The translations under genes were made by a program, and so were the position numbers. From the NCBI GenBank assembly GCA_963693315.1, contig OY856186.1, positions 77,908,042 to 77,972,041 on the forward strand: DNA of 64,000 nt, written 5' to 3'. Numbering within the stretch: position 1 is the stretch's first letter; the number at the start of each line of letters is the position of its first letter. The notes beneath the pieces were generated by a model, which saw nothing but the letters and a program-made list of their open reading frames with translations, ran no database searches and was not told the origin of the DNA. Origin of the DNA: Diogma glabrata. Its lineage: Eukaryota > Arthropoda > Insecta > Diptera > Cylindrotomidae. Below, piece after piece: positions 22,267 through 33,422 of this stretch.

Positions 22267-23588
22267 CTAGCGGGACCCGGCGTGCATTTTGTTACGTAGT
22301 AGCTATAATTTCAAAGAGTTGTAATGAGAAATGATCTATTTTTTTTAAAATATGAATGTAAAAGGATCAGCACTCTAGTTGATCAGTAAAATATAAAAAA
22401 ATAGTATTATATATACAACAAAGGATGTATAAAAAAATACGCGATCAAATAAGTTTTCAGGTGTGTCTCTATATAGAACATTAGAACATACGGAACAAAA
22501 ATGGATTCACAAATTTTTACAGTGCTCATGCGGTTTAATATACGCTTTCTTTACCTGTGGTAGGTTACTAAAAACGTTGTAAGGGCAGTAAGAATAGTGA
22601 CAATATATTTGATGAAGGTATAGAAGAAGTGATGCAAAAAAGGAATAGAAGAAGTGATGCCAAAAAAATCAAAATTATTTGGATGTTTTTGTATTAGAAT
22701 TCATAGGATGTGAATTCATAGGGTGAGAAATATTTCTATTTAGTCAACATCCTAAGTCATTTTAAAGTCATTATTGATTGTTGCAAATCAATGCGAAACT
22801 AATATCTTACACACGGTCAATATATTGGCATATATGTTCCATATATAGACAACATTAATGGAATATTAATTTTTGGGCGATTTTGTGAGCAATTATTGCT
22901 CAAAGTAATTATTGAAAGTACTATTCCCGATAATAAGTAATTATTGTCGGGATTGAACTCACACTCATCAGGGACATCATAGTTCAAACTTCAAAGCCAT
23001 CATACAGACGCAGCCACAGTGGATGAAACAACAATAAAACATATTTTAATTTTCATGTTCAGATAATTTCTAAATTGAAACTTCATTATCTCATATTTAT
23101 TTAAATTGAATTCTTCATCTGTGATTATACTATTGTAAATTGTATTTATTCCCGACACGAAACACACAAAAACTGTTTAAAGAAGTTTTTCTGAGCGAAA
23201 ATAAAAAATGCTTTAAAATTGCAAAATTCATGTGAATTAAAATAATTACTTTAAGCTTAATCAGTCTAAAAATCTCTCAAAACTTTATTTATTTTACACC
23301 AAATAGTGTAAAACTTTTGTTTATTTAACATTATACCTGTCGCATATTGTCGGTATCTCATAAGAAAGGAAATTCAAGAAAACTCGTTCTGATAACAGCC
23401 GTGTTCGATTTGACTGAAGCATTTGAAACAACGAAAAATTTAATACAATTGTTGTTGTTTTTTCAATTGTCTTAGTCACACTAAACGTACCAAACATCCA
23501 ATTTACATTGTATCATTTTTATTGCAACAATTATTTATTTTAATAAGGAAAAAATTTCAAAATGTCGTTTTAATTCTATTTCTTTGCT

Positions 23589-23866
23589 CGTGCTTGTGGG
23601 CACACATTATATTTTGCGTTTTTCCGTCTAGATGCGTACACGAACAAATCAGAAGGTATTCCGACGTTAGCTGACCACCACATACAGTTGTCCAGATGTG
23701 AAAAGTACGGATTCTCCAAATCTACCACATCCTTGGAGCAATTTTCCTTGTTCTTTGTTGACAGTTATTGCAAAAGCGAGTCGCACTGGAAACTAAACGT
23801 TTGAATTCAAATGTCATATCTGTTGGGATCATTGAAATGCGTAGCAACAGTACATCTCGCTCTTTT
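23589..23866 (-). pseudogene. Helitron helicase C-terminal remnant (H2)
   Basis: Same segments and the same frame breaks as in H1. Small differences include a GTTTTCATCATTTT-type change next to it and F for L substitutions. The breaks are shared by all three units, so the helicase was dead before the array formed. Confidence 0.75.
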
Positions 23867-23967
23867 AATTTTCCATTCAAAATTGATTGTAGCTTCAATG
23901 ACTTTGTTCATCATTTTTTTCACCAAAAATTTTTAAAAACATTTGTGCTATTTCAAAATATTTGAAA

Positions 23968-24349
23968 TATTTTTTTAATAAAATTTGTTGTGTAGTTGGA
24001 ATTACAATATGTCTCACAACAACACATAAAATCCTTTAAGACCTAGGTTCCATACCATCATGTTTTTTAAGATGATGGACGCAAATTGCTAGTGCTAGAA
24101 GCATATACCAAGATCATGTAAACATGGTTTTGCTGAAGGATTAAACCCGGCACATTTAATAGTTATATGGAAGCTCATTTCTCCAAGTGAACGAAAAAGT
24201 TCATTTTTTTAAAAGACTATAAAAAAATAAAAAATTTGCGTCCATCAACACCTTAGAAAGCATGTTGTTGTGGACTTTATTCTTCAAAGGTTGTCATGAG
24301 TTGTTGTTACTCACATTGTAATTCGTACTACCCAACACATTTTATTTTA
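23968..24349. repeat. Inverted pair of non-LTR 3' tails (unit 2)
   Basis: As in unit 1 (18579-18960): minus tail at about 23968-24079, plus tail at about 24234-24349. Confidence 0.55.
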
Positions 24350-25241
24350 AAAGAAATAGCGTGTCATCATCAAAGAATATTCTATAACTAAGACTAAGGG
24401 TGCTATCGTTGATTGAAAAAAGTTCATCCGCCAACATCCCAAAGATATCACTTTGGCTAGTGATATCTCACTACTATTGCCAGTGGTTTACGATAACTCA
24501 AGCTAACTCATATGCAAATAGCAGGAATCTAAGTACGCTGGGTTGTCACTCCCATAGATCAAAAATTTAAAATTTTACAAATCTTCCTGCGGGAGTGTAT
24601 ATTTAATTCGTTATTGAATTCTTTAATTATAACTATAAAACATTGATCAAAGCAAACTGCGCTCATAAACCGATATTTAAACAAAAAACCAAATAAAATA
24701 TTAATCACCAATCACCAATCAAAAAATAATACACGACAATTTGAAAAAGCAAATCGTAGTGTATTTGCACAAACTTCGACGTTAAAAACAATGTTCTAAA
24801 TACAAATACAACACCATCTATTGGATAGCCCAAATTTATGAGGCGTATATCACACTATCAAATATATTGGTCAATAAAAAAAATATGACATGAAATTGGA
24901 GAGTGCAAACGTTGTAAAAAAATAGACTTCGCTACCTAGTTTTTCATCCAGTTTTGATGACAATTTTTTTTACCTCTAATCGTTATATTTTAATTAGCAA
25001 TACAAATAAGAGTATTTATTATTCAATTTGATATTGATTTTTGTAAATTAACATAGAAGATCAATGAAAAATTTAAAATAATAAATAAATAAATTTAAAT
25101 TATTGTTTTCTTTAATTTTTACTCTTATATTTATTCCAACTTTATAAAAACCAATACAACAAATTTTTTACAGGTTCCGAATTCCGATACTTTTTCACAC
25201 TTCTATAATTAATATATAACCTCCACAATAGCTATTTAAGT

Positions 25242-25345
25242 ATTAAGGGTAGTAAGAGTGTTTTACCGATTGAGGATATATGTTTTGAGATCGAGACGAA
25301 GTCGAGATCTCTAATATATCCGAAATCGGTAATACTGTTAATGCT
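25242..25345. repeat. Hairpin repeat A (unit 2)
   Basis: Copy of 19842-19945 with the same paired blocks. Its right arm reads AATACTGTTAATG where unit 1 has AATACTCTTAATG, slightly weakening the stem. Confidence 0.6.
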
Positions 25346-25682
25346 CAAAATGCTTATTACATTTTTTGCACGATTAATAAAAATTCAATTAAAACTATAT
25401 AAATAATAAAATTCATTCACTAAATTCAAGTTTGAATGTTTTAAAGAAAGTTTCTTAAAATGTCATTTCAAAATAGTAAGCTTTGCGTTTCATCATAATA
25501 CTATAGGTTTTTTTGTTGCAAAACTAAATTCCATCGAATATATTTTCAAAATTAATTGCTTTTTTTAAATCTTTTAACTACAATATTTTTAAATGAATGT
25601 TATTTAAATTTGAAGCTAGTGAATAGACGTACACAATTATTTAACTAATAATCGTTTTTATTCACACCCTGAGGTCTCCTTT

Positions 25683-25740
25683 ACTGGTAAGTAAATACTT
25701 ACCGGCTGCATGATCGGTAAGTAATTACTTACCGACCAGT
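25683..25740. repeat. Hairpin repeat B (unit 2)
   Basis: Copy of 20284-20341. Here the second palindrome (GGTAAGTAATTACTTACC) is perfect and the first has one mismatch (AGTAAATACTT), the reverse of unit 1. The 18 bases after it (GATTTGTAAACGAAACTT) are missing in unit 1. Confidence 0.65.
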
Positions 25741-25776
25741 GATTTGTAAACGAAACTTACTATGTTTATTTACGAA

Positions 25777-26001
25777 TCAGCGAACATGCAAAATCGCCTG
25801 ATCGTGCAAAAAATTATCAATAACCTTTGGTAACGTATTTGACTTAGCATAATATGCTTTTCGTTTATTATCAAATAAAACAAAACTTTCTTTACTAAAA
25901 CATATTTGATAGTCTAATAATGGCTTTAAACGAAGTTCAAGTTTACTATCAATTGAATAAATTGATTTACGCTGCCATCTGAAAGTTGGCATATAAACCA
26001 T
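25777..26001 (-). CDS. Unidentified 74-codon frame near the Helitron 5' end
   Basis: Open in H2 and identically in H3 (31194-31418). In H1 the matching DNA (about 20360-20584) is diverged: at least three substitutions and no long frame. The product is rich in K, L and Y with no motif I recognise. It lies where a Helitron protein would begin, about 190 bp from the 5' end, so it could be the remnant start of a Helitron gene. A chance frame is as likely. Confidence 0.2.
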   Translation of the reverse strand: MVYMPTFRWQRKSIYSIDSKLELRLKPLLDYQICFSKESFVLFDNKRKAYYAKSNTLPKVIDNFLHDQAILHVR

Positions 26002-26239
26002 TCATATTTAACATTTAATTCGCAATTAAAAAATATCTAGGGATTTAATCAAGATAATAACTATCCTATCTCTCAAGCTGGACCATCATACACACATTGT
26101 ACAAAATTTCTTTAAGATTGGTTACATTGTTGCAGAGTTCATCGCGGACAAACATCGTGACACGTGATTTTTATATATATAAGATAAGATAAGATAATAT
26201 GCTCAATATTGTCAGTAATTGTCAGTAATAGTACATAAA

Positions 26240-26843
26240 GAAACTTAAATTATTTAATTGTAGTAAAATGAGAAATTTCATAGATAATTTTTAAAATTAT
26301 TCAAGTTGTGCTTTGAATGAAATCCCATATAAATTTTATTGAATTTATTCTCTTTTCCCCCTTTTGCAGCGCCAAAAGAAATTTAAATTATTTAATTGTA
26401 GCAAAATGAGAAATTTCATAGATAATTTTTAAAATTATTCAAGTTGTGTTTTGTATGAAATCCCATATAAATTTTATTGAATTTCGTTTCTTTTCCCCCT
26501 TTTGCAGTGCCATTGCAGCAAATACCGGAACAAAATAATCGCTCAATAACATATGATAGTCTATATGCGCCCTACATGGATGATTGAAAAGTCGATAAAG
26601 CAGGTTTGACAGTAAATTAACTAATTTACGCCGCCATCTGAAAGTTTGCTTATGAACTATCCATATTTAACATTTAATTCGTAATTAAAAAATATTTAGG
26701 CGTTTAATCGAAATAAAAACTATCCTATCTCTCAAGTTGGACCATTATACACACACTGAACACAATTTTATTAAGATTGGTTAGGTTGTTGCGGAGTTTA
26801 TCGCGGACAAACATCGTGACACGTGATTTTTATATATATAAGA
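26240..26843. repeat. Tandem 138-bp repeats and solo Helitron 5' end (unit 2)
   Basis: Copy of 20823-21426, identical by eye. The tandem repeats are at 26240-26514 and the solo 5' end finishes at GA 26842-26843. Confidence 0.6.
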
Positions 26844-27683
26844 AGATAATAATAAAATTGTTTTTAAAATAATATTAGGTTATCAGATTAATAATACAAT
26901 CTAATTAGATTAATAATAGGTTCTTATTATATCAATAATAAGATGTTATTAAATTAATAATGAAATTTATTAAAATAATAATGGAACTTATATTTTACAC
27001 TTTTTAAATAAAAGAGAGCATAAATTTTTTATTAACGATTTTATTTATTTCAATTATTTTCATTTAATCTTAAAGTATTTATATTTCACAGTTTTAACTC
27101 TAAAATAATTCATAATTTTGCTTTAAAGTATTTTTAAATTTATATGTGATAAAAATTAAAAGAACAAAAGGAGTCTATGTGCGTATATAAAATAAAAAAT
27201 ATAGTAATATTTATTATATTTTACTATATTTTTTATTAATTAAAAAATAAATTTACATAGCTAAACTAATAATACATATTATTGATTTGAATTTAACAAA
27301 TCAATCAACAAATTGACCGAAGAATATGCTCTTTCTTTATCGCCTTTCAATGTATAAAAATACTTTTGGATAAAATTCCAAAATTGGTTGCTGATTGCGG
27401 ATATTTTAAGTTGAATAAATAATAGTATATTTTCCTACAAGAGATGAAAACATTGTTTTTTCGTGAGTAAACATATGTTCACGAGACGCGCTAGCGTCGA
27501 GTGAGACATGTTTACGAACGAAAAACGTTTTTATCTCGCGTAGGAAATGCAATTTTTTCCATGATAGTATATATATAATCAATATTTACTATAAATTATA
27601 AAGTTATAAATCGACAACAAAACATTCAAAATACATATTCTATTTTTTCATGGTTACGTTGTTTAAAATACTTTATAAAATTA
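26844..27683. repeat. Inter-Helitron spacer with hairpin C (unit 2)
   Basis: Copy of 21427-22266. Hairpin C is at 27431-27547. No gene seen. Confidence 0.55.
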
Positions 27684-29005
27684 CTAGCGGGACCCGGCGT
27701 GCATTTTGTTACGTAGTAGCTATAATTTCAAAGAGTTGTAATGAGAAATGATCTATTTTTTTTAAAATATGAATGTAAAAGGATCAGCACTCTAGTTGAT
27801 CAGTAAAATATAAAAAAATAGTATTATATATACAACAAAGGATGTATAAAAAAATACGCGATCAAATAAGTTTTCAGGTGTGTCTCTATATAGAACATTA
27901 GAACATACGGAACAAAAATGGATTCACAAATTTTTACAGTGCTCATGCGGTTTAATATACGCTTTCTTTACCTGTGGTAGGTTACTAAAAACGTTGTAAG
28001 GGCAGTAAGAATAGTGACAATATATTTGATGAAGGTATAGAAGAAGTGATGCAAAAAAGGAATAGAAGAAGTGATGCCAAAAAAATCAAAATTATTTGGA
28101 TGTTTTTGTATTAGAATTCATAGGATGTGAATTCATAGGGTGAGAAATATTTCTATTTAGTCAACATCCTAAGTCATTTTAAAGTCATTATTGATTGTTG
28201 CAAATCAATGCGAAACTAATATCTTACACACGGTCAATATATTGGCATATATGTTCCATATATAGACAACATTAATGGAATATTAATTTTTGGGCGATTT
28301 TGTGAGCAATTATTGCTCAAAGTAATTATTGAAAGTACTATTCCCGATAATAAGTAATTATTGTCGGGATTGAACTCACACTCATCAGGGACATCATAGT
28401 TCAAACTTCAAAGCCATCATACAGACGCAGCCACAGTGGATGAAACAACAATAAAACATATTTTAATTTTCATGTTCAGATAATTTCTAAATTGAAACTT
28501 CATTATCTCATATTTATTTAAATTGAATTCTTCATCTGTGATTATACTATTGTAAATTGTATTTATTCCCGACACGAAACACACAAAAACTGTTTAAAGA
28601 AGTTTTTCTGAGCGAAAATAAAAAATGCTTTAAAATTGCAAAATTCATGTGAATTAAAATAATTACTTTAAGCTTAATCAGTCTAAAAATCTCTCAAAAC
28701 TTTATTTATTTTACACCAAATAGTGTAAAACTTTTGTTTATTTAACATTATACCTGTCGCATATTGTCGGTATCTCATAAGAAAGGAAATTCAAGAAAAC
28801 TCGTTCTGATAACAGCCGTGTTCGATTTGACTGAAGCATTTGAAACAACGAAAAATTTAATACAATTGTTGTTGTTTTTTCAATTGTCTTAGTCACACTA
28901 AACGTACCAAACATCCAATTTACATTGTATCATTTTTATTGCAACAATTATTTATTTTAATAAGGAAAAAATTTCAAAATGTCGTTTTAATTCTATTTCT
29001 TTGCT

Positions 29006-29283
29006 CGTGCTTGTGGGCACACATTATATTTTGCGTTTTTCCGTCTAGATGCGTACACGAACAAATCAGAAGGTATTCCGACGTTAGCTGACCACCACAT
29101 ACAGTTGTCCAGATGTGAAAAGTACGGATTCTCCAAATCTACCACATCCTTGGAGCAATTTTCCTTGTTCTTTGTTGACAGTTATTGCAAAAGCGAGTCG
29201 CACTGGAAACTAAACGTTTGAATTCAAATGTCATATCTGTTGGGATCATTGAAATGCGTAGCAACAGTACATCTCGCTCTTTT
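29006..29283 (-). pseudogene. Helitron helicase C-terminal remnant (H3)
   Basis: Identical by eye to the H2 copy (23589-23866), with the same frame breaks. Confidence 0.75.
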
Positions 29284-29384
29284 AATTTTCCATTCAAAAT
29301 TGATTGTAGCTTCAATGACTTTGTTCATCATTTTTTTCACCAAAAATTTTTAAAAACATTTGTGCTATTTCAAAATATTTGAAA

Positions 29385-29766
29385 TATTTTTTTAATAAAA
29401 TTTGTTGTGTAGTTGGAATTACAATATGTCTCACAACAACACATAAAATCCTTTAAGACCTAGGTTCCATACCATCATGTTTTTTAAGATGATGGACGCA
29501 AATTGCTAGTGCTAGAAGCATATACCAAGATCATGTAAACATGGTTTTGCTGAAGGATTAAACCCGGCACATTTAATAGTTATATGGAAGCTCATTTCTC
29601 CAAGTGAACGAAAAAGTTCATTTTTTTAAAAGACTATAAAAAAATAAAAAATTTGCGTCCATCAACACCTTAGAAAGCATGTTGTTGTGGACTTTATTCT
29701 TCAAAGGTTGTCATGAGTTGTTGTTACTCACATTGTAATTCGTACTACCCAACACATTTTATTTTA
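29385..29766. repeat. Inverted pair of non-LTR 3' tails (unit 3)
   Basis: As in units 1 and 2: minus tail about 29385-29496, plus tail about 29651-29766. Confidence 0.55.
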
Positions 29767-30658
29767 AAAGAAATAGCGTGTCATCATCAAAGAATATTCT
29801 ATAACTAAGACTAAGGGTGCTATCGTTGATTGAAAAAAGTTCATCCGCCAACATCCCAAAGATATCACTTTGGCTAGTGATATCTCACTACTATTGCCAG
29901 TGGTTTACGATAACTCAAGCTAACTCATATGCAAATAGCAGGAATCTAAGTACGCTGGGTTGTCACTCCCATAGATCAAAAATTTAAAATTTTACAAATC
30001 TTCCTGCGGGAGTGTATATTTAATTCGTTATTGAATTCTTTAATTATAACTATAAAACATTGATCAAAGCAAACTGCGCTCATAAACCGATATTTAAACA
30101 AAAAACCAAATAAAATATTAATCACCAATCACCAATCAAAAAATAATACACGACAATTTGAAAAAGCAAATCGTAGTGTATTTGCACAAACTTCGACGTT
30201 AAAAACAATGTTCTAAATACAAATACAACACCATCTATTGGATAGCCCAAATTTATGAGGCGTATATCACACTATCAAATATATTGGTCAATAAAAAAAA
30301 TATGACATGAAATTGGAGAGTGCAAACGTTGTAAAAAAATAGACTTCGCTACCTAGTTTTTCATCCAGTTTTGATGACAATTTTTTTTACCTCTAATCGT
30401 TATATTTTAATTAGCAATACAAATAAGAGTATTTATTATTCAATTTGATATTGATTTTTGTAAATTAACATAGAAGATCAATGAAAAATTTAAAATAATA
30501 AATAAATAAATTTAAATTATTGTTTTCTTTAATTTTTACTCTTATATTTATTCCAACTTTATAAAAACCAATACAACAAATTTTTTACAGGTTCCGAATT
30601 CCGATACTTTTTCACACTTCTATAATTAATATATAACCTCCACAATAGCTATTTAAGT

Positions 30659-30762
30659 ATTAAGGGTAGTAAGAGTGTTTTACCGATTGAGGATATATGT
30701 TTTGAGATCGAGACGAAGTCGAGATCTCTAATATATCCGAAATCGGTAATACTGTTAATGCT
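30659..30762. repeat. Hairpin repeat A (unit 3)
   Basis: Copy of 25242-25345, identical by eye. Confidence 0.6.
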
Positions 30763-31099
30763 CAAAATGCTTATTACATTTTTTGCACGATTAATAAAAA
30801 TTCAATTAAAACTATATAAATAATAAAATTCATTCACTAAATTCAAGTTTGAATGTTTTAAAGAAAGTTTCTTAAAATGTCATTTCAAAATAGTAAGCTT
30901 TGCGTTTCATCATAATACTATAGGTTTTTTTGTTGCAAAACTAAATTCCATCGAATATATTTTCAAAATTAATTGCTTTTTTTAAATCTTTTAACTACAA
31001 TATTTTTAAATGAATGTTATTTAAATTTGAAGCTAGTGAATAGACGTACACAATTATTTAACTAATAATCGTTTTTATTCACACCCTGAGGTCTCCTTT

Positions 31100-31157
31100 A
31101 CTGGTAAGTAAATACTTACCGGCTGCATGATCGGTAAGTAATTACTTACCGACCAGT
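31100..31157. repeat. Hairpin repeat B (unit 3)
   Basis: Copy of 25683-25740, identical by eye. Confidence 0.65.
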
Positions 31158-31602
31158 GATTTGTAAACGAAACTTACTATGTTTATTTACGAATCAGCGA
31201 ACATGCAAAATCGCCTGATCGTGCAAAAAATTATCAATAACCTTTGGTAACGTATTTGACTTAGCATAATATGCTTTTCGTTTATTATCAAATAAAACAA
31301 AACTTTCTTTACTAAAACATATTTGATAGTCTAATAATGGCTTTAAACGAAGTTCAAGTTTACTATCAATTGAATAAATTGATTTACGCTGCCATCTGAA
31401 AGTTGGCATATAAACCATTCATATTTAACATTTAATTCGCAATTAAAAAATATCTAGGGATTTAATCAAGATAATAACTATCCTATCTCTCAAGCTGGAC
31501 CATCATACACACATTGTACAAAATTTCACTAAGATTGGTTACAGTGTTGCGGAGTTCATCGCGGACAAACATCGTGACACGTGATTTTTATATATATAAA
31601 GA

Positions 31603-31752
31603 AAAGAATAAGATAAGATAAGATAAGATAATTCTTAAGTCGCTCAAACATGAAAATTGCCAAAATTTCATACAATTTCAACTGTATGAAAAATTTAACC
31701 TATTTTCGACTGTCTTTTACGGACAGAAGAAAATAAAATATTTTATATATCA
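31603..31752. repeat. AAGAT microsatellite and sequence missing from units 1 and 2
   Basis: An (AAGAT)n run at about 31607-31632 is followed by about 120 bp ending TATATATC before ATGCTCAATATTG. In units 1 and 2 the shorter AAGAT run joins directly to ATGCTCAATATTG. The simplest reading is that unit 3 keeps the older, longer form and the others carry a deletion. Confidence 0.55.
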
Positions 31753-31792
31753 TGCTCAATATTGTCAGTAATTGTCAGTAATAGTTCATAAA

Positions 31793-32396
31793 GAAACTTA
31801 AATTATTTAATTGTAGTAAAATGAGAAATTTCATAGATAATTTTTAAAATTATTCAAGTTGTGTTTTGAATGAAATCCCATATAAATTTTATTGAATTTA
31901 TTCTCTTTTCCCCCTTTTGCAGCGCCAAAAGAAATTTAAATTATTTAATTGTAGCAAAATGAGAAATTTTATAGATAATTTTTAAAATTATTCATGTTGT
32001 GTTTTGTATGAAATCCCATATAAATTTTATTGAATTTCGTTCCTTTTCCCCCTTTTGCAGTGCCATTGCAGCAAATGCCGGAACAAAATAATCGCTCAAT
32101 AACATATGATAGTCTATATGGGCCCTACATGGATGATTAAAAAGTCGATATGGCAGGTTTGACAGTAAATTAATTAATTTACGCCGCCATCTGAAAGTTT
32201 GCTTATGAACTATCCATATTTAACACTTAATTCGTAATTAAAAAATATTTAGGCGTTTAATCAAAATAAAAACTATCCTATCTCTCAAGTTGGACCATTA
32301 TACACACACTGAACACAATTTTATTAAGATTTGTTAGGTTGTTGCGGAGTTTATCGCGGACAAACATCGTGACACGTGATTTTTATATATGTAAGA
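31793..32396. repeat. Tandem 138-bp repeats and solo Helitron 5' end (unit 3)
   Basis: Homologous to 26240-26843 with scattered differences (for example CGATATGGCAGG for CGATAAAGCAGG). The Helitron-like 5' end reads TATATGTAAGA instead of TATATATAAGA. Confidence 0.55.
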
Positions 32397-33420
32397 TATA
32401 AAAAACCATAGTTCTTATAATTTGTTATTCTTTTTCACTAGTGAATTGACTTTTCGCATAGAAAAAATATTTTGAAGCACACATCAATTACTTTATCCAC
32501 CACTAAAGAATATATGCTTTCCATGCATATGCTTCCATTGTAATTGTATTCATACCACAACTAGTGAATTTGATTAAAATTCTTTAACAGCTCTATAGTT
32601 TATTAAATATTCCCCTAACAAATTAAACAACAAACTTGTTTTGTTTTTCGCTATCTTTGATGTTTTTATTTCATTATGGCGATACAAATTTTTGCATGAA
32701 AACTGGAAATTAAACGAAATATTTTACAGTCGTGAATAAAATAGAATCTTGTATTCGCTTGGGATGATGGCAATTCTTCACTCGGGGGATTCCCTCCCCT
32801 CGCTACCCTCGTTTCGGGAAACTTCATCCTCGTGAAGAATTGCCTTCATTCTAAGCTCATACAAGAATCTACTATTCCATGTTGTATAAACTTCATACCG
32901 TACATTATCAAAGCATACTATTTGGCTTTATAATAGACCCACTAATTAACAAAAGGGGCTGAATTGGTAATTTTTTATCGAAATACTTTTGTAACATCTC
33001 TTCATCATTTTGAACAGTTTCGCCTATAATGGCAAAACTGTTTTAAGAATATCGAACACTGTATTTCTTATAAATTTTATGCTATAAAGTTTTGTTGGTT
33101 TGACGGAGTATCCTGTGCAGTAAATACATTGCTGATAGCAGAATATCATCTAAATAATATAAAACAGAAAAATATTATATTATTACAGAATCTAACATTG
33201 AATAGGTTTAATTGTTTTCACTCAAAAAAATTACAAATGACATGTCCAAAAACAACGTTTTAGCTTATAGCCGGGTATTCAAATACATCAGAAACAGAAA
33301 CAGAATTTCATACAAATTTGACAGCAAAAAATTCTGTTGCTGTAAAATTTGAATGGAATTCTGCTTCTGTTGTATGTGATTTTCAAGTTTTTGGAGCCAA
33401 AAAACAAATTTAAAAAACTT
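32397..33420. repeat. AT-rich spacer containing hairpin repeat D (32742-32872)
   Basis: The only structure seen is an imperfect inverted repeat at 32742-32872. TAGAATCTTGTAT pairs with ATACAAGAATCTA, GGCAATTCTTCAC pairs with GTGAAGAATTGCC, and the loop region (about 32796-32820) is GC-rich (ACTCGGGGGATTCCCTCCCC, then CTCGCTACCCTCG). It is a different sequence from hairpins A-C but of a similar size and build. The rest shows no gene. Confidence 0.5.
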
Positions 33421-33422
33421 AC

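Larger units (their letters stand above)
17733..23125. repeat. Tandem array unit 1 (period about 5.4 kb)
   Basis: Starts at GATTATACTATTGTAAATTG and is followed by units at about 23126 and 28543 starting with the same sequence. Offset to unit 2 is 5389 in the first part (18379 versus 23768), 5400 near 19842, and 5417 from about 20340 on. The front part shows many single-base differences from unit 2, whereas the part after about 20563 looks identical to unit 2. The unit boundary is arbitrary: it falls inside a Helitron, and the Penelope insertion lies just before it. Confidence 0.85.
22267..26184 (-). mobile_element. Helitron H2, full-length non-autonomous copy
   Basis: Complete from 3' CTAG (22267-22270, hairpin just inside) to 5' TC (plus-strand GA at 26183-26184), 3918 bp. 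Host bases A on the left and T on the right fit the A-T target preference of Helitrons. Contents: broken helicase C-terminus 23589-23866, inverted non-LTR tails 23968-24349, hairpin A 25242-25345, hairpin B 25683-25740. It holds the uninterrupted version of the site where the Penelope palindrome sits in H1 (GATTATACTATTGTAAATTG at about 23125). A 74-codon minus-strand frame (25777-26001) is unrecognised. Confidence 0.8.
23126..28542. repeat. Tandem array unit 2 (5417 bp)
   Basis: Identical by eye to unit 3 from its start to about 26110, and identical to unit 1 in its last part (from about 25980). This mosaic points to one recent 5417-bp tandem duplication laid over an older one. Confidence 0.85.
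27684..31602 (-). mobile_element. Helitron H3, full-length non-autonomous copy
   Basis: 3' CTAG at 27684-27687; 5' TC at plus-strand GA 31601-31602 after TATATATAAA; 3919 bp. It carries the same contents as H2 at an offset of 5417 (helicase remnant 29006-29283, hairpin A 30659-30762, hairpin B 31100-31157). It matches H2 without a visible difference to about 31527. After that it differs at several sites (CACTAAG for CTTTAAG, ACAGTGTTGCGG for ACATTGTTGCAG). Confidence 0.8.
28543..32396. repeat. Tandem array unit 3 (partial, last)
   Basis: Matches unit 2 at an offset of 5417 up to about 31527, then as a more diverged homologue. It carries about 150 bp (31603-31752, starting with an AAGAT repeat run) that units 1 and 2 lack. 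It stops at the solo Helitron 5' end (GA at 32395-32396); the inter-Helitron spacer with hairpin C is absent. Confidence 0.8.

Noticed and set aside
20284..31157. Regularly spaced hairpins as a CRISPR-like array
   Set aside because: Spacing is 5.4 kb and simply follows the tandem duplication; there are no short spacers and the DNA is eukaryotic.
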